Below the pieces are notes generated by a model, which saw only the letters and a list, made by a program, of their open reading frames with translations, was not told the DNA's origin and searched no databases. From Sulfurovum zhangzhouensis (lineage in GTDB: Bacteria; Campylobacterota; Campylobacteria; Campylobacterales; Sulfurovaceae), in assembly GCF_030347965.1 (NCBI RefSeq), contig NZ_JAQIBD010000003.1:124001-188000 (forward strand): 64,000 nt of DNA, given 5' to 3'. The position numbers and the translations under genes were made by a program. Within the stretch, counting starts at the first letter, position 1, and every line of letters begins with the position of its first letter. Below are positions 27,922 through 36,623 of this stretch, in pieces.

Positions 27922-29025
27922 CTACGCCTTAAAGTAGGTTTGGTTGAACACACGGCTTGCCGTACCGTCAAACGGACGTCTACCGAGTTCATCAAGTGCC
28001 AACTCGATACTGTTCACGACCCATGCAGACTCATAAACAGGGATCAATCCCATCTGGTTGATACGGAAAATTTTTCCCTTGAGGTGATCCTGCCCGCCTG
28101 CCATGTTGACACCGTATTTTGTCTTAAGCAGCTTTCTGATCGGCTCAGCATCTTCATCAAAAACAGTACTCATTGAGAGAGCCGGAGTTTGAGGATACAT
28201 TTCAAAACCGATCGCTTCCAGTGCAGCCTGTGTTGCTTTTGCTCTTTTTGCAGTAGCTTCAAACAATGCATCCAGACCCTCTTTATCGATCTCATCAAAA
28301 ATTGCATTAAGACCGATGATCAGTGTCGTTGCTGCAGTATATGCTGTAGTGTTTTGCTGCTGCTTTTTGATCTCGCTAGCAAGGTTAAAGTAATAGTCTT
28401 TCCCTTTACCGATCTTCTCTACTGCTGCACTGCTCAAACCGATCATTGCAAGCCCAGGAGGAAGCATCAATGCTTTTTGGCTACCTGTTACCAATGCATC
28501 GATATTTGTCACTTCAATAGGCTCAACACCAACTGCTGTGATCCCGTCAGCTACTACCATGATCGCAGGATTCACTGATTTAATGTACGCTGCAATTTCT
28601 TCAACCGGGTGACGAAGTCCCCCAGCACTCTCACTGACTTGAACAAAGAATGCATCAATATCAGGATTGGCTGCCAATGCTTCTTTGACATCTTCAATTT
28701 TTGCAGGTGTATCCCACTCGTATTTTAGCTCTACAAGTTCTTTACCCATGCTCTCAACAATCTTGCCAAAACGCTCACCGAATTTTCCGGCATTGATTGT
28801 CAACGCTTTTTTCTCACACAAGTTAACTACACATGCTTGCATTGCACCTGTACCTGTACTTGCTAACATCACACATTCATCCATACCATAAAGCTTTAGC
28901 AGACGCTCTCTGGCCTCTTTGAAGATCGCTTCAAATTCAGGAGTTCTGTGGTGTAGTGTAGGCGTAGCCATCGCTTGACGTACTGATTCTGGTACCGGTG
29001 TCGGTCCTGGAGTAAAAAGTAGCAT
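27922..29025 (-). CDS. Class V aminotransferase (serine/alanine--glyoxylate type)
   Basis: 367-residue PLP enzyme. Seen: LLFTPGPTPVPESVRQAM at the N-terminus, HHRTPEFEAIF, STGTGAMQACVVN in the PLP cup, VADGITAVGV with the PLP-interacting Asp, and Schiff-base Lys in TGSQKALMLPPGLAM. This family carries out alanine/serine:glyoxylate or phosphoserine transamination; the precise substrate is uncertain. With no phosphoserine aminotransferase visible here, a role in serine/glycine metabolism is possible. Start set at the ATG at 29025, preceded by GAGGATTATT, not the ATG 12 bases upstream. Confidence 0.85.
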   Translation of the reverse strand: MLLFTPGPTPVPESVRQAMATPTLHHRTPEFEAIFKEARERLLKLYGMDECVMLASTGTGAMQACVVNLCEKKALTINAGKFGERFGKIVESMGKELVELKYEWDTPAKIEDVKEALAANPDIDAFFVQVSESAGGLRHPVEEIAAYIKSVNPAIMVVADGITAVGVEPIEVTNIDALVTGSQKALMLPPGLAMIGLSSAAVEKIGKGKDYYFNLASEIKKQQQNTTAYTAATTLIIGLNAIFDEIDKEGLDALFEATAKRAKATQAALEAIGFEMYPQTPALSMSTVFDEDAEPIRKLLKTKYGVNMAGGQDHLKGKIFRINQMGLIPVYESAWVVNSIELALDELGRRPFDGTASRVFNQTYFKA

Positions 29026-29071
29026 AATAATCCTCATAAAAACCGCTTTAATAACGGCATAATTGGTTGCG

Positions 29072-29077
29072 ATTATA
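29072..29077 (-). promoter_or_regulatory. -10 box for the aminotransferase gene
   Basis: TATAAT on the minus strand 47 bp upstream of the chosen ATG, within GGTTGCGATTATAGCTAAAAT. Confidence 0.5.
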
Positions 29078-29089
29078 GCTAAAATGAGG

Positions 29090-30292
29090 TTAGAAGATGT
29101 TTTTGAAATTTACTGTAAATTGATTTTTACCTTCATGATAAGTATATTCAAGCCCCATATTGTGCATATTGAGCACTTCCTTGACAATGTATAATCCCAA
29201 TCCAAAACCTGCAGTTTCACTGCTTTTTTTATCTGAAAAAGGTTCCAAATATGCACTAAATTCCCCTTTTAAAGCTTCACCCTCACTGATAAAAGAAAGG
29301 GCGTCATCTTCATAATGAATCATCAGATTTTGTCCATATTTTAAAGCATTATCGATCAGGTTTTTAAATACGATACTCATCGATGCAAAGTCTGCAAATA
29401 TTGTTTGGTCTGTGACATTTGTCCGGATTGTTTGATCTAAATATAAAAGGTCTTTTGCTTCATCGATAAGATCGATGATACGTACTTCTTTTTTGGATAA
29501 CACATAGTTCTCCGAAGTGATCTGTTCAACCTGTGCCAATTCTTTGAGTAAAGAAGCAAGCCTTGAAAAGATCGCATCCAGCATCGTTTTGGTTTTGGGA
29601 TCTTCAACGATCTCTGTAAGAATTTTTCCTTTGGTTACCGGTGTGTTAAGCTCATGAAAAAGATTGCGTATAAAGAGTGTACGAGAGTCGGAAAGTCTTT
29701 GGATTTTGGAAACTGATTTATAAAATGCATTGGAAACCTGGGATATCTCATCATTTTTATCTGAAAAAACGTACTTCTTTAATGTGCCTTCACCATAGCG
29801 CTCGATATCCTTTTGAAGTGTTTTTAACGGTACAAGGGTTTTCCTCAACAAAATATACATGCTGATCAACAAAACAATCGTGCCGATCATTACTAATAAC
29901 GGTATAAAAAAACGCTCCCAATAGGTCCGATCATCTCTAAGTAGGAAATTGATATGATGATTTTCAAGGTAGAGATATAAATGATCTTGATAACGTATAA
30001 CTCTTCCTCTTTTTAAATGCTCCTTAGTCTGTTTCAGAAATCTAGAGCTTTGTCTAAGGATCTTCTCTTTCTCTTTACCTTTGATAAGCGTGAGATCGAG
30101 CTCTTCAAAGAGTTGTAGAGGGGATTGCTGTGTCATTTTATACTCATGCATGATAATCCTGCCCTTGAACAGTAAATCGTTGTTATCTTTTTTGGCAAAA
30201 TGTATTATAAAAGAACTTCCTGCAATCACTGTCGCCATCAAAGCGATCATAAAAAGAATATTTAATTTAAAAAATACAGAATGCTGATTCAT
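29090..30292 (-). CDS. Sensor histidine kinase, ArsS-like
   Basis: 400 residues. Membrane helices at about 12-31 and 138-160 enclose a periplasmic sensor region, followed by HAMP, a dimerisation domain with phospho-His in LFHELNTPVTKGK and an ATPase domain with N-box KNLIDNALKYG and G-box GFGLGLYIVKEV. The HELNTP box matches the ArsS (acid-response) kinases of Helicobacter and Campylobacter rather than the usual HELRTP. Last gene of a Spy-like/regulator/kinase operon; it starts directly at the regulator's stop. Confidence 0.87.
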   Translation of the reverse strand: MNQHSVFFKLNILFMIALMATVIAGSSFIIHFAKKDNNDLLFKGRIIMHEYKMTQQSPLQLFEELDLTLIKGKEKEKILRQSSRFLKQTKEHLKRGRVIRYQDHLYLYLENHHINFLLRDDRTYWERFFIPLLVMIGTIVLLISMYILLRKTLVPLKTLQKDIERYGEGTLKKYVFSDKNDEISQVSNAFYKSVSKIQRLSDSRTLFIRNLFHELNTPVTKGKILTEIVEDPKTKTMLDAIFSRLASLLKELAQVEQITSENYVLSKKEVRIIDLIDEAKDLLYLDQTIRTNVTDQTIFADFASMSIVFKNLIDNALKYGQNLMIHYEDDALSFISEGEALKGEFSAYLEPFSDKKSSETAGFGLGLYIVKEVLNMHNMGLEYTYHEGKNQFTVNFKNIF

Positions 30293-30967
30293 TTACTGTC
30301 CAATATATTTATAACCTACACCCCGTATAGACTTGATGTATTTAGGATTTCTGGTATCATCACCGATCTTTTGACGGATCCTGCTGATGATTACATCAAT
30401 ACTTCTGTCACTGCTCTGCCATTTGACTGCATTGATACTGTTGATGATAAATTCACGACTCACTACCTGGTGTTTTTTCTCCAATAAGAGTGAAAATATC
30501 TCATACTCTGCAAGGGTGAGATCCAGTACTTTACCTTCCTGCAAAATCTGCATCTTCACTCTATCGACCCTAAACTCTTCATCATTTAAATTAAAAGAGA
30601 ATCTATCATAACGCTTGATCATCGCCTGTATTCTGGCAACAAGCTCCCTGGGTTCATAGGGTTTGGCAATATAATCATCCGCCCCGACATCAAATGCCAC
30701 GACTTTATCACTTACATCGGCACGCGCTGTTGAAATGATCACAGGGAGATTGGGATGATCTGCTTTGATGTGTTTGCACAGTTCCAAACCATCCATCTCG
30801 GGTAATCCCAGATCAAGCAGCACCAAATCATATTGTTCGATCTTTAACTTCTCAAGTGCCACGGTAGGTAAAGAAACTGAAAATACATCGATACCGTACT
30901 TGGCAAGATATTCTTCCAAAAGTTCGGTGATCTGTACATCATCCTCTACCATCAAAATACGTGACAT
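30293..30967 (-). CDS. OmpR-family response regulator, ArsR-like
   Basis: 224 residues. Receiver domain with the acidic pair (MVEDD), phospho-acceptor Asp in LVLLDLGLPEMDG, switch Thr in IISTARAD and Lys in IAKPYEP. Winged-helix C-terminal domain: LTLAEYEIFSLLLEKKHQVVSRE and DVIISRIRQKIGDD, ending RGVGYKYIGQ. Cognate kinase adjacent downstream; the Spy-like gene 9 bases upstream is a likely target. Confidence 0.92.
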   Translation of the reverse strand: MSRILMVEDDVQITELLEEYLAKYGIDVFSVSLPTVALEKLKIEQYDLVLLDLGLPEMDGLELCKHIKADHPNLPVIISTARADVSDKVVAFDVGADDYIAKPYEPRELVARIQAMIKRYDRFSFNLNDEEFRVDRVKMQILQEGKVLDLTLAEYEIFSLLLEKKHQVVSREFIINSINAVKWQSSDRSIDVIISRIRQKIGDDTRNPKYIKSIRGVGYKYIGQ

Positions 30968-30975
30968 CTCTCTTC

Positions 30976-31449
30976 CTAACTATTGCTTTTAGATAATTGT
31001 ATCCATTTTTCTCTTTGCTCGGGAGTGAGGATATTGAAGATCTTCTCCATTCTTTCTGCTCTTTTTTCCAGCACAAGTTCACGGCGTTTTTCTCTCATTT
31101 CCTCCCTTTGCTGCATTCTTTCTTTCATAGCAGTTTTATAGGCATTTTTATCAAACTTCTCTGCTGACATAAATCTGCTTAGATCAGTTCTATTCTGTTT
31201 CATTGCCCTTTTTTCTTTTAGCGCTGCTCTATTAGCTTTTCTCTCTTCTCTTTGAGACTCTCTGAATGTCTGCAGCTGTTCTTTTTGTGCCTGCGTGAGA
31301 TCTAGCTGCTGTATCGCTTTATAAATTTCACTTCTCTCTTTATAATGCTTACCTATAGAATCTTTACATGGATTCATACCTGGTCCTGTTGCCATAAGTG
31401 CACTGCTCAGACCAACTGTTGCTATGATTGCGATAACTGTTTTTTTCAT
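30976..31449 (-). CDS. Spy/CpxP-like periplasmic LTxxQ protein
   Basis: 157 residues. N-terminal signal peptide (MKKTVIAIIATVGLSSALMATG), then an arginine/lysine/glutamate-rich helical protein with LTQAQ near residue 52 and LTPEQ near residue 140, the paired LTxxQ motifs of the Spy/CpxP fold. Such proteins are periplasmic chaperones or negative regulators of envelope-stress or metal-sensing two-component systems. Position before the regulator and kinase genes supports that role. Confidence 0.82.
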   Translation of the reverse strand: MKKTVIAIIATVGLSSALMATGPGMNPCKDSIGKHYKERSEIYKAIQQLDLTQAQKEQLQTFRESQREERKANRAALKEKRAMKQNRTDLSRFMSAEKFDKNAYKTAMKERMQQREEMREKRRELVLEKRAERMEKIFNILTPEQREKWIQLSKSNS

Positions 31450-31512
31450 TGTCTATCCTTTATAAAAGTGTACTATCTCTCATTCTTGAGATACTACAAT
31501 CATAAAACAGTT

Positions 31513-31551
31513 ATGTAAATTTTTTGTCAATGCTTTGTGAACGAATGTAAA
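31513..31551. promoter_or_regulatory. Two direct ATGTAAA repeats upstream of the Spy-like operon
   Basis: ATGTAAA occurs at 31513-31519 and 31545-31551, 32 bp apart (about three helical turns), 60-100 bp before the Spy-like gene. A TTGACA (minus strand, about 31531-31526) with TATGAT about 20 bases further could be the promoter. OmpR-type regulators bind direct repeats, so these may be operator sites for the operon's own regulator. Confidence 0.3.
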
Positions 31552-31607
31552 CAACAAATAGAAGTATTTAAAAGAGGGAAAGGTATAGATAGAGAGAGAG
31601 AGGGGGG

Positions 31608-31631
31608 GTACAAGAGAAATCTCTCTTGTAC
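31608..31631. terminator. Inverted repeat at the end of the YceI-like gene
   Basis: GTACAAGAGA, AATC loop, TCTCTTGTAC: perfect 10-bp stem ending 4 bases from the YceI-like gene's stop. On the minus strand the U-run is missing (a C7 then a CT repeat follows); the plus strand has ATTTTTATT. Probably a 3'-end hairpin. Confidence 0.45.
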
Positions 31632-31635
31632 ATTT

Positions 31636-32169
31636 TTATTGGAAGTTAAGCAAAAATCCGACTTCGACATCCTGCCAAGTTTTACCTGCATGAAGATCAT
31701 AACATGCTTTATTGATACTCATAAGTGACGGAAGCATGTCAAAATCACCTAAATCGATATAACCTTTTGCGATGACCTTGTTCTCTTCTACTTTATAAAC
31801 CATTGGAACAGATAGTGTTTTGTTGTTCATTGTGATCTCAACTACCATTGCGTCAGGTTTGACAGATACGATCTTTGCTTGAATAGTATGAGTGAACTGA
31901 GTAAGGAAAAAGTCACTTACCAGTTTTTTATCTCTGCCCTCGTTCCCACTGTTAACGTTTTTGGTTTGGATATTCACACCTAACCCTGTCAACATCGCTT
32001 CGATACTTTCTGCAGATTTATTCCCTACGATTTCGACATTGTTAAAACTACCGTTTACACCTACTTTTGCAGGTGTTTTAAATGCTGTAAATCCAACCTC
32101 AACACTGTTCACTTCATATCCGAACAATGCTAGACTCATCATAAAGAATGCAACCAAACTTTTTTTCAT
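31636..32169 (-). CDS. YceI-like periplasmic protein
   Basis: 177 residues with a cleavable signal peptide (MKKSLVAFFMMSLALFGYEV). The mature part has VGFTAFKTPAKVGVNGSFNNVEI and a later GRDKKLVSDFF, fitting the YceI lipocalin-like fold, which binds isoprenoid quinone-like lipids. Often linked to stress or respiration. A TATAAT box (minus strand, 32233-32238) lies about 65 bp upstream of the ATG. Confidence 0.75.
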   Translation of the reverse strand: MKKSLVAFFMMSLALFGYEVNSVEVGFTAFKTPAKVGVNGSFNNVEIVGNKSAESIEAMLTGLGVNIQTKNVNSGNEGRDKKLVSDFFLTQFTHTIQAKIVSVKPDAMVVEITMNNKTLSVPMVYKVEENKVIAKGYIDLGDFDMLPSLMSINKACYDLHAGKTWQDVEVGFLLNFQ

Positions 32170-32232
32170 TATCTCTCCTTTTTGAAAAATTGATAGTGAC
32201 TATTGTATTCGTTTCATCTAAAAATAGGTTGA

Positions 32233-32238
32233 ATTATA
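32233..32238 (-). promoter_or_regulatory. -10 box for the YceI-like gene
   Basis: TATAAT on the minus strand, overlapping the end of the upstream CiaB-like gene region; start site expected near 32226, giving a leader of about 57 nt with AAAGGAGAGATA before the ATG. Confidence 0.45.
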
Positions 32239-32246
32239 CTTTCACC

Positions 32247-34082
32247 TTAATTTAGAACAACTGTCTCCTGCCCGATCTCTTTGTATCTCTTATAGTAATA
32301 CTCGACAAACTCCCTGATCTTCTCATCCACAGGAAGGAATACACCGCCTAGTTTTTCTGCATACTCGCCAAGATAGCCATACGCATCCTTTTTACTCAGA
32401 TAGTGTCTTGCCAGTTTTTCATAAGCAGCGATATACCCCTCTTTCATGGCATCATATTTGCTGTAATCGATCCCAATCTGATCTTGATAGGTGATCACTC
32501 CCGATCTAAACAGGATATCCAGATGTATCAACCCTTCACAATAGTAAGGCAGTACCTCTCCGACTTCTCTCCATGCCATCAATCCCACTGCACGGGAGAC
32601 AAGATCATCCACGACATGTTCTTTCATCTCCTCTCTTTCATTATGGAAAAATGCCATGAGTCCGCCTGTAGTCGCTTTAAACTCTTCGATATTTTTAAAC
32701 TGTCCCGTACCGTTCATTTTCATTTCTGTATCGCTATCGATCCACAAAATATGGCCAAACTCATGTCCAATGGTCGAGATATCATAGATATCGTGCCATA
32801 ACTCAGGATTTTCGGAGATCAGTGTACGCTGTGACTTGATAAAGGCTTCACCGAAAGTCTCTACACTGAGCTTCATGACCGGTTTACTCTTTTTTGACTC
32901 CATAACAAAATCAGCATAGGCAAAGATCTTTTTGCCAAGCTCAGCTGAAACCTGTTCATCATTAGGTACTACCTGTGCAGAAAAAAGTCCATTAAACTCT
33001 GCTCCGTAGTAGAGTACAGGCTGACCGATATAAAGCTGTGTTTCATCTACCTGAGTGATATTTTTATCAATGATCCTACCTGCTTCCCCCCCGATATTCT
33101 CGGCCATCTCTTTAGCAAAGGAGATGATATTTTCCCTAGTATGTGAACTTGTCTGCAACTTAGGATTGACAATACGAAGATCCCACTCAAGTGCAACGGC
33201 TTTACGGTAATGATCTTCATAATACTCAAGCGGATGTCCTATCTGGATCGGAGTAGTGACTTTCATCCATGCTCTGTCCACATTGGCCCAGTATGTAATG
33301 AGCTCATCAGGATGGGTATGTCCGAAGGCATCAAGGATCGTACCAAGGTACTCCAGCCACTCTTTTTTCTGATCATAAACATCATCTTCAAGTCCACTTA
33401 GCTCATCGATAAAAAGCTTAAGTGCATTACAGATCTGCTTCACCTCTTCTTTAAACGCTTCTGCATAAGCCACACGTTTATAACTGCCGTCTTTTTGCTG
33501 GTGCAATACCGAATAACAGCGATCTCCTACCGAACCTGTGCTGTCAAGATCGAGCAGGTTTTCACTCTGCAGTTTCTCAAAAATCTGTTCTTCATCACCG
33601 TTAAAAAGCTCAAAAAGATCACGGTTTACCCCATTGATGATATGTGCCGTCCAAGCACTTTGCCATCCGCTTATTGCAATTCCGACCGCATCAACTCCGG
33701 AAATGATCGTACGATAAAACGGGGTAAGAAGCTTTTTATCCTCGATCCAGGAGATCAAAGCCTCATGACGGGCGATATGAAAGTTGCTCACAAACAAGTA
33801 AGCCTCTTCTTTCTTATCCATGATCTCGGTTTGACTGTAACCGCTTTTTTGCAATACCTGATCGAGTGCATCTTCACGTAAATTTACAATACGTGTCAAC
33901 GCCGCCATGATATTTTCTTTTGTATCTTTCAGCTCTAAACGTGAGAGAAATGCGTTTACTACTTTAGATGCCTCAGCATGCCTTCCCTCTAAAAGCTTGT
34001 AATATTCATTAAGCTCATTTTGCCGCTTTTGTAATTCATCATAGACTAGTTGCAGATCTTCTACAAATTTTTTTCTTTCCAT
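32247..34082 (-). CDS. CiaB-like protein with a zinc-metallopeptidase motif
   Basis: 611 residues, cytoplasmic (no signal or membrane segment), the size of the Campylobacter invasion antigen B family, found across Campylobacterota, including free-living ones. Seen: HEFGHILW with His440, Glu441 and His444, and NIEEFKATTGG with Glu466/Glu467 about 22 residues on. This HExxH plus downstream EE-x-x-K-A layout recalls M49 (dipeptidyl peptidase III) and M3-type gluzincins. CiaB identity is from memory of length and family distribution; the metallopeptidase reading is direct from motifs. The role in a free-living bacterium is unlikely to be invasion. Confidence 0.6.
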   Translation of the reverse strand: MERKKFVEDLQLVYDELQKRQNELNEYYKLLEGRHAEASKVVNAFLSRLELKDTKENIMAALTRIVNLREDALDQVLQKSGYSQTEIMDKKEEAYLFVSNFHIARHEALISWIEDKKLLTPFYRTIISGVDAVGIAISGWQSAWTAHIINGVNRDLFELFNGDEEQIFEKLQSENLLDLDSTGSVGDRCYSVLHQQKDGSYKRVAYAEAFKEEVKQICNALKLFIDELSGLEDDVYDQKKEWLEYLGTILDAFGHTHPDELITYWANVDRAWMKVTTPIQIGHPLEYYEDHYRKAVALEWDLRIVNPKLQTSSHTRENIISFAKEMAENIGGEAGRIIDKNITQVDETQLYIGQPVLYYGAEFNGLFSAQVVPNDEQVSAELGKKIFAYADFVMESKKSKPVMKLSVETFGEAFIKSQRTLISENPELWHDIYDISTIGHEFGHILWIDSDTEMKMNGTGQFKNIEEFKATTGGLMAFFHNEREEMKEHVVDDLVSRAVGLMAWREVGEVLPYYCEGLIHLDILFRSGVITYQDQIGIDYSKYDAMKEGYIAAYEKLARHYLSKKDAYGYLGEYAEKLGGVFLPVDEKIREFVEYYYKRYKEIGQETVVLN

Positions 34083-34114
34083 CTTCCCCTCCTTTGGTCT
34101 TTATTTATTATAAA

Positions 34115-34720
34115 CTATTTGTCTTTTAACATTTTAATGATCGGTTTTGCAAGCTCCAATGCCTGTCCACGGTGAGAAATCTTCTTCTTGATCTCATCAT
34201 CAAGTTCACCCAACGTTTTATCAAAGCCGTCAGGGATGAACATCGGGTCATATCCAAACCCTTTATCACCTCTTGCTTCATCGATCACATCCCCATGCAT
34301 CCATCCATGCACTACATACTCACCATACTTACTGACGATAGCGATCGCAGCAGTATAATATGCCGGTGTACGTTTCAAGCCCTTGGCTTTCACTGCATTA
34401 ATCAGCTTATACAGATTATCTTTATCAGTCACTGCTCTGTCTTTGATGTCTTCCTGTGCATATCGCGCCGAATAGATACCCGGTGCACCGTCCAATATAG
34501 GTAAAGAGATACCGCTGTCATCAGAGATCACCAAATAGTCATCTCCCAGTTTTTCATAGATTGTTCGAGCTTTTATCAGTGCATTTTCTGCAAAAGTTTT
34601 CCCGGTTTCTTCTATATCAAATTCTCCCAACAGCTCAGAAAATGGTGTGATCTCTACCTCACACATTTGCTTGAACTCTCGTAATTTACCTTTATTGCCC
34701 GTTGCCAATACCAGCTTCAT
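34115..34720 (-). CDS. rdgB: XTP/dITP diphosphatase (RdgB/HAM1)
   Basis: 201 residues. Hydrolyses non-canonical purine triphosphates to keep them out of DNA. Seen: N-terminal [38 protein letters not shown], and C-terminal [14 protein letters not shown] and [10 protein letters not shown], all family signatures. Start at the ATG at 34720, whose product begins MKLVLATGN; an ATG 21 bases upstream overlaps the GAGGAG RBS. Confidence 0.95.
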   Translation of the reverse strand: MKLVLATGNKGKLREFKQMCEVEITPFSELLGEFDIEETGKTFAENALIKARTIYEKLGDDYLVISDDSGISLPILDGAPGIYSARYAQEDIKDRAVTDKDNLYKLINAVKAKGLKRTPAYYTAAIAIVSKYGEYVVHGWMHGDVIDEARGDKGFGYDPMFIPDGFDKTLGELDDEIKKKISHRGQALELAKPIIKMLKDK

Positions 34721-34836
34721 TGAACACTCACTCCTCATCACTCATTATCTATTAAAATTTTATCATCTTTTCTTAACTATAACATTATATAATAAGAGTA
34801 AAATTATCCTTATTAACAGGATTTCCGAGGTATTTA

Positions 34837-36168
34837 ATGTTTAAACAGATATTTCCGCTTAGTTCTATCGTTGCCTTGCGCTTTTTTGGACTTTTTATTG
34901 TTCTTCCGGTACTTTCGGTCTATGCATTGGAAATGGAGGGTGCTACGGCATTTTTAGCCGGCGTGGTCGTAGGTGGATATGCACTTACACAAGCACTTTT
35001 CCAAGTACCTTTTGGATTAATGAGTGACAAAATCGGCCGTAAAAAGACATTGCTTTTCGGACTGATCATTTTTATCATCGGATCTGTGATCTGTGCAATA
35101 AGTGACAATATCTATACGTTGATGCTTGGACGTTTCCTACAAGGTGCCGGTGCGATCGGATCAGTGGTCTCTGCAATGATCGCAGACTTGGTAAAAGAGG
35201 AGCAAAGAGCACATGCGATGGCGATCATGGGAGGAACCATCGCAATGAGTTTTGCGGCTGCTATGATCATCGCACCAATTGTTGGTGGTAACTGGGGGAT
35301 TGACAAACTCTTCTGGCTCACTGCCATCCTTTCAGTTCTGGCTATCGGTATCCTCTTTACTGCCGTCCCTCAACCACCGAAAATCGTTCACTCTTATGCA
35401 GAAGAAGAGTCCAAAATGCTTGATGTGTTCAAGGATAGATCACTTACACGAATGTATATCACCTTCCTCTTCCACTCTTCTATCATGACGATGGCTTTTT
35501 TCATCATCCCGTTAGTGATGACACAGAGCGTGAATGAAGGTGGATTTGGATGGGAGAAAGCTGAGCTTTGGAAGGTCTATCTTCCTGCAATGATCTTCGG
35601 ACTGCTTGCGATGGGTCCTGCTGCCGTATTTGGTGAAAAGTACGGTAAAGGCCGTCAGGTCTTCATGATCTCGGTTGCCGTGATCTTTTTAGGCTTCATC
35701 GCGATGGGATATGCGACCTCTCCATGGCTGTTCATTGTCGGAGTGGTATTCTTCTTTATCGGTTTCAACATGTTCGAACCGTTGCTGCAAAGTTTTGTGA
35801 GCAAATTTGCAAAAGTACACCAAAAAGGTGCTGCACTCGGTGTAGCAAATACTTTTGCCTATATCGGTATCTTCCTTGGAGGTCTTCTGGCCGGATATGT
35901 AATGGATCATTACGACAGGGGTGCATTGGCACTTATGGTTGCTCTGCTTAGTGCGATGTGGTTTGTCTGGGTAATGACCATGCCAAATCCCAATAACCGC
36001 GGAAATGTCTATCTGCCACTTGATATCTTTGATAGAGAAAAAGTAGCTGCACTCACCGAACATGAAGCGATCGTAGAGAGTTATATCAATGAGACAGAAA
36101 ACATCGCTGTAGTGAAGTATGAAAAAGATCTTATCGATGAAGATGAAGTAAGAGGGCTTTTGAGTTAA
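34837..36168 (+). CDS. MFS transporter, YajR-like
   Basis: 443 residues with 12 membrane segments. Seen: MFS motif A GLMSDKIGRKKTLLFGL between segments 2 and 3 and motif C-like region GGTIAMSFAAAMIIAPIVGG in segment 5. After the last helix, about 60 residues (from NPNNRG) include ESYINETENIAVVKYEKDLIDEDEV, which resembles the ferredoxin-like YAM domain of YajR, here near-complete or short. Substrate unknown; drug/proton antiport is typical. Confidence 0.75.
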   Translation: MFKQIFPLSSIVALRFFGLFIVLPVLSVYALEMEGATAFLAGVVVGGYALTQALFQVPFGLMSDKIGRKKTLLFGLIIFIIGSVICAISDNIYTLMLGRFLQGAGAIGSVVSAMIADLVKEEQRAHAMAIMGGTIAMSFAAAMIIAPIVGGNWGIDKLFWLTAILSVLAIGILFTAVPQPPKIVHSYAEEESKMLDVFKDRSLTRMYITFLFHSSIMTMAFFIIPLVMTQSVNEGGFGWEKAELWKVYLPAMIFGLLAMGPAAVFGEKYGKGRQVFMISVAVIFLGFIAMGYATSPWLFIVGVVFFFIGFNMFEPLLQSFVSKFAKVHQKGAALGVANTFAYIGIFLGGLLAGYVMDHYDRGALALMVALLSAMWFVWVMTMPNPNNRGNVYLPLDIFDREKVAALTEHEAIVESYINETENIAVVKYEKDLIDEDEVRGLLS

Positions 36169-36174
36169 GCCCTC
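36152..36174. terminator. Hairpin across the MFS gene stop
   Basis: GAGGGCTT (36152-36159), 7-base loop, AAGCCCTC (36167-36174). The MFS stop codon (36166-36168) is inside it; the convergent gene ends 9 bases to the right. Confidence 0.6.
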
Positions 36175-36182
36175 AGCTAGTA

Positions 36183-36614
36183 TCATCCTATACCTGTCTC
36201 TTTCCTAAATAGCCAGTTTATCAATACAAAACTAGGGAAAACCGGTACTGATATGATTGAAATCCAACTTCCAACCACTGCCATAAATAATCCGCCTTTA
36301 AGAAAATTTGATGGGTCACTAAACATACCAAATAGCATGCCTATTAAAAAAAGAAAAGACAACATACTGATAAGATAATACAAAATTTTTCTTATCCATG
36401 TTTTGGCATTCTTAATCGGAGTATATTGAATAATAATTATCACCCAAGAAAGAAACAAGAAAAGAAAGACTACATGTAACTCTTTTTCTCTTGAAAATAA
36501 AAAGATGATAAAGCCCCACACCATAACAGTATTTAAAAATAAATAGATAAGGAACTTTTTTGAGTAAAACAACTCTTTTATTTGGTTTGCAATCTTTTGA
36601 ACATCTAACTTCAT
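36183..36614 (-). CDS. Membrane protein of unknown function (143 aa)
   Basis: Not recognised. Four hydrophobic segments (about 21-41, 46-63, 77-99, 105-134) after a charged, helical N-terminus; no conserved polar motif. Follows the EEP-domain gene by 9 bases and probably shares its transcript. Confidence 0.6.
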   Translation of the reverse strand: MKLDVQKIANQIKELFYSKKFLIYLFLNTVMVWGFIIFLFSREKELHVVFLFLFLSWVIIIIQYTPIKNAKTWIRKILYYLISMLSFLFLIGMLFGMFSDPSNFLKGGLFMAVVGSWISIISVPVFPSFVLINWLFRKETGIG

Positions 36615-36623
36615 ATAATTAAC

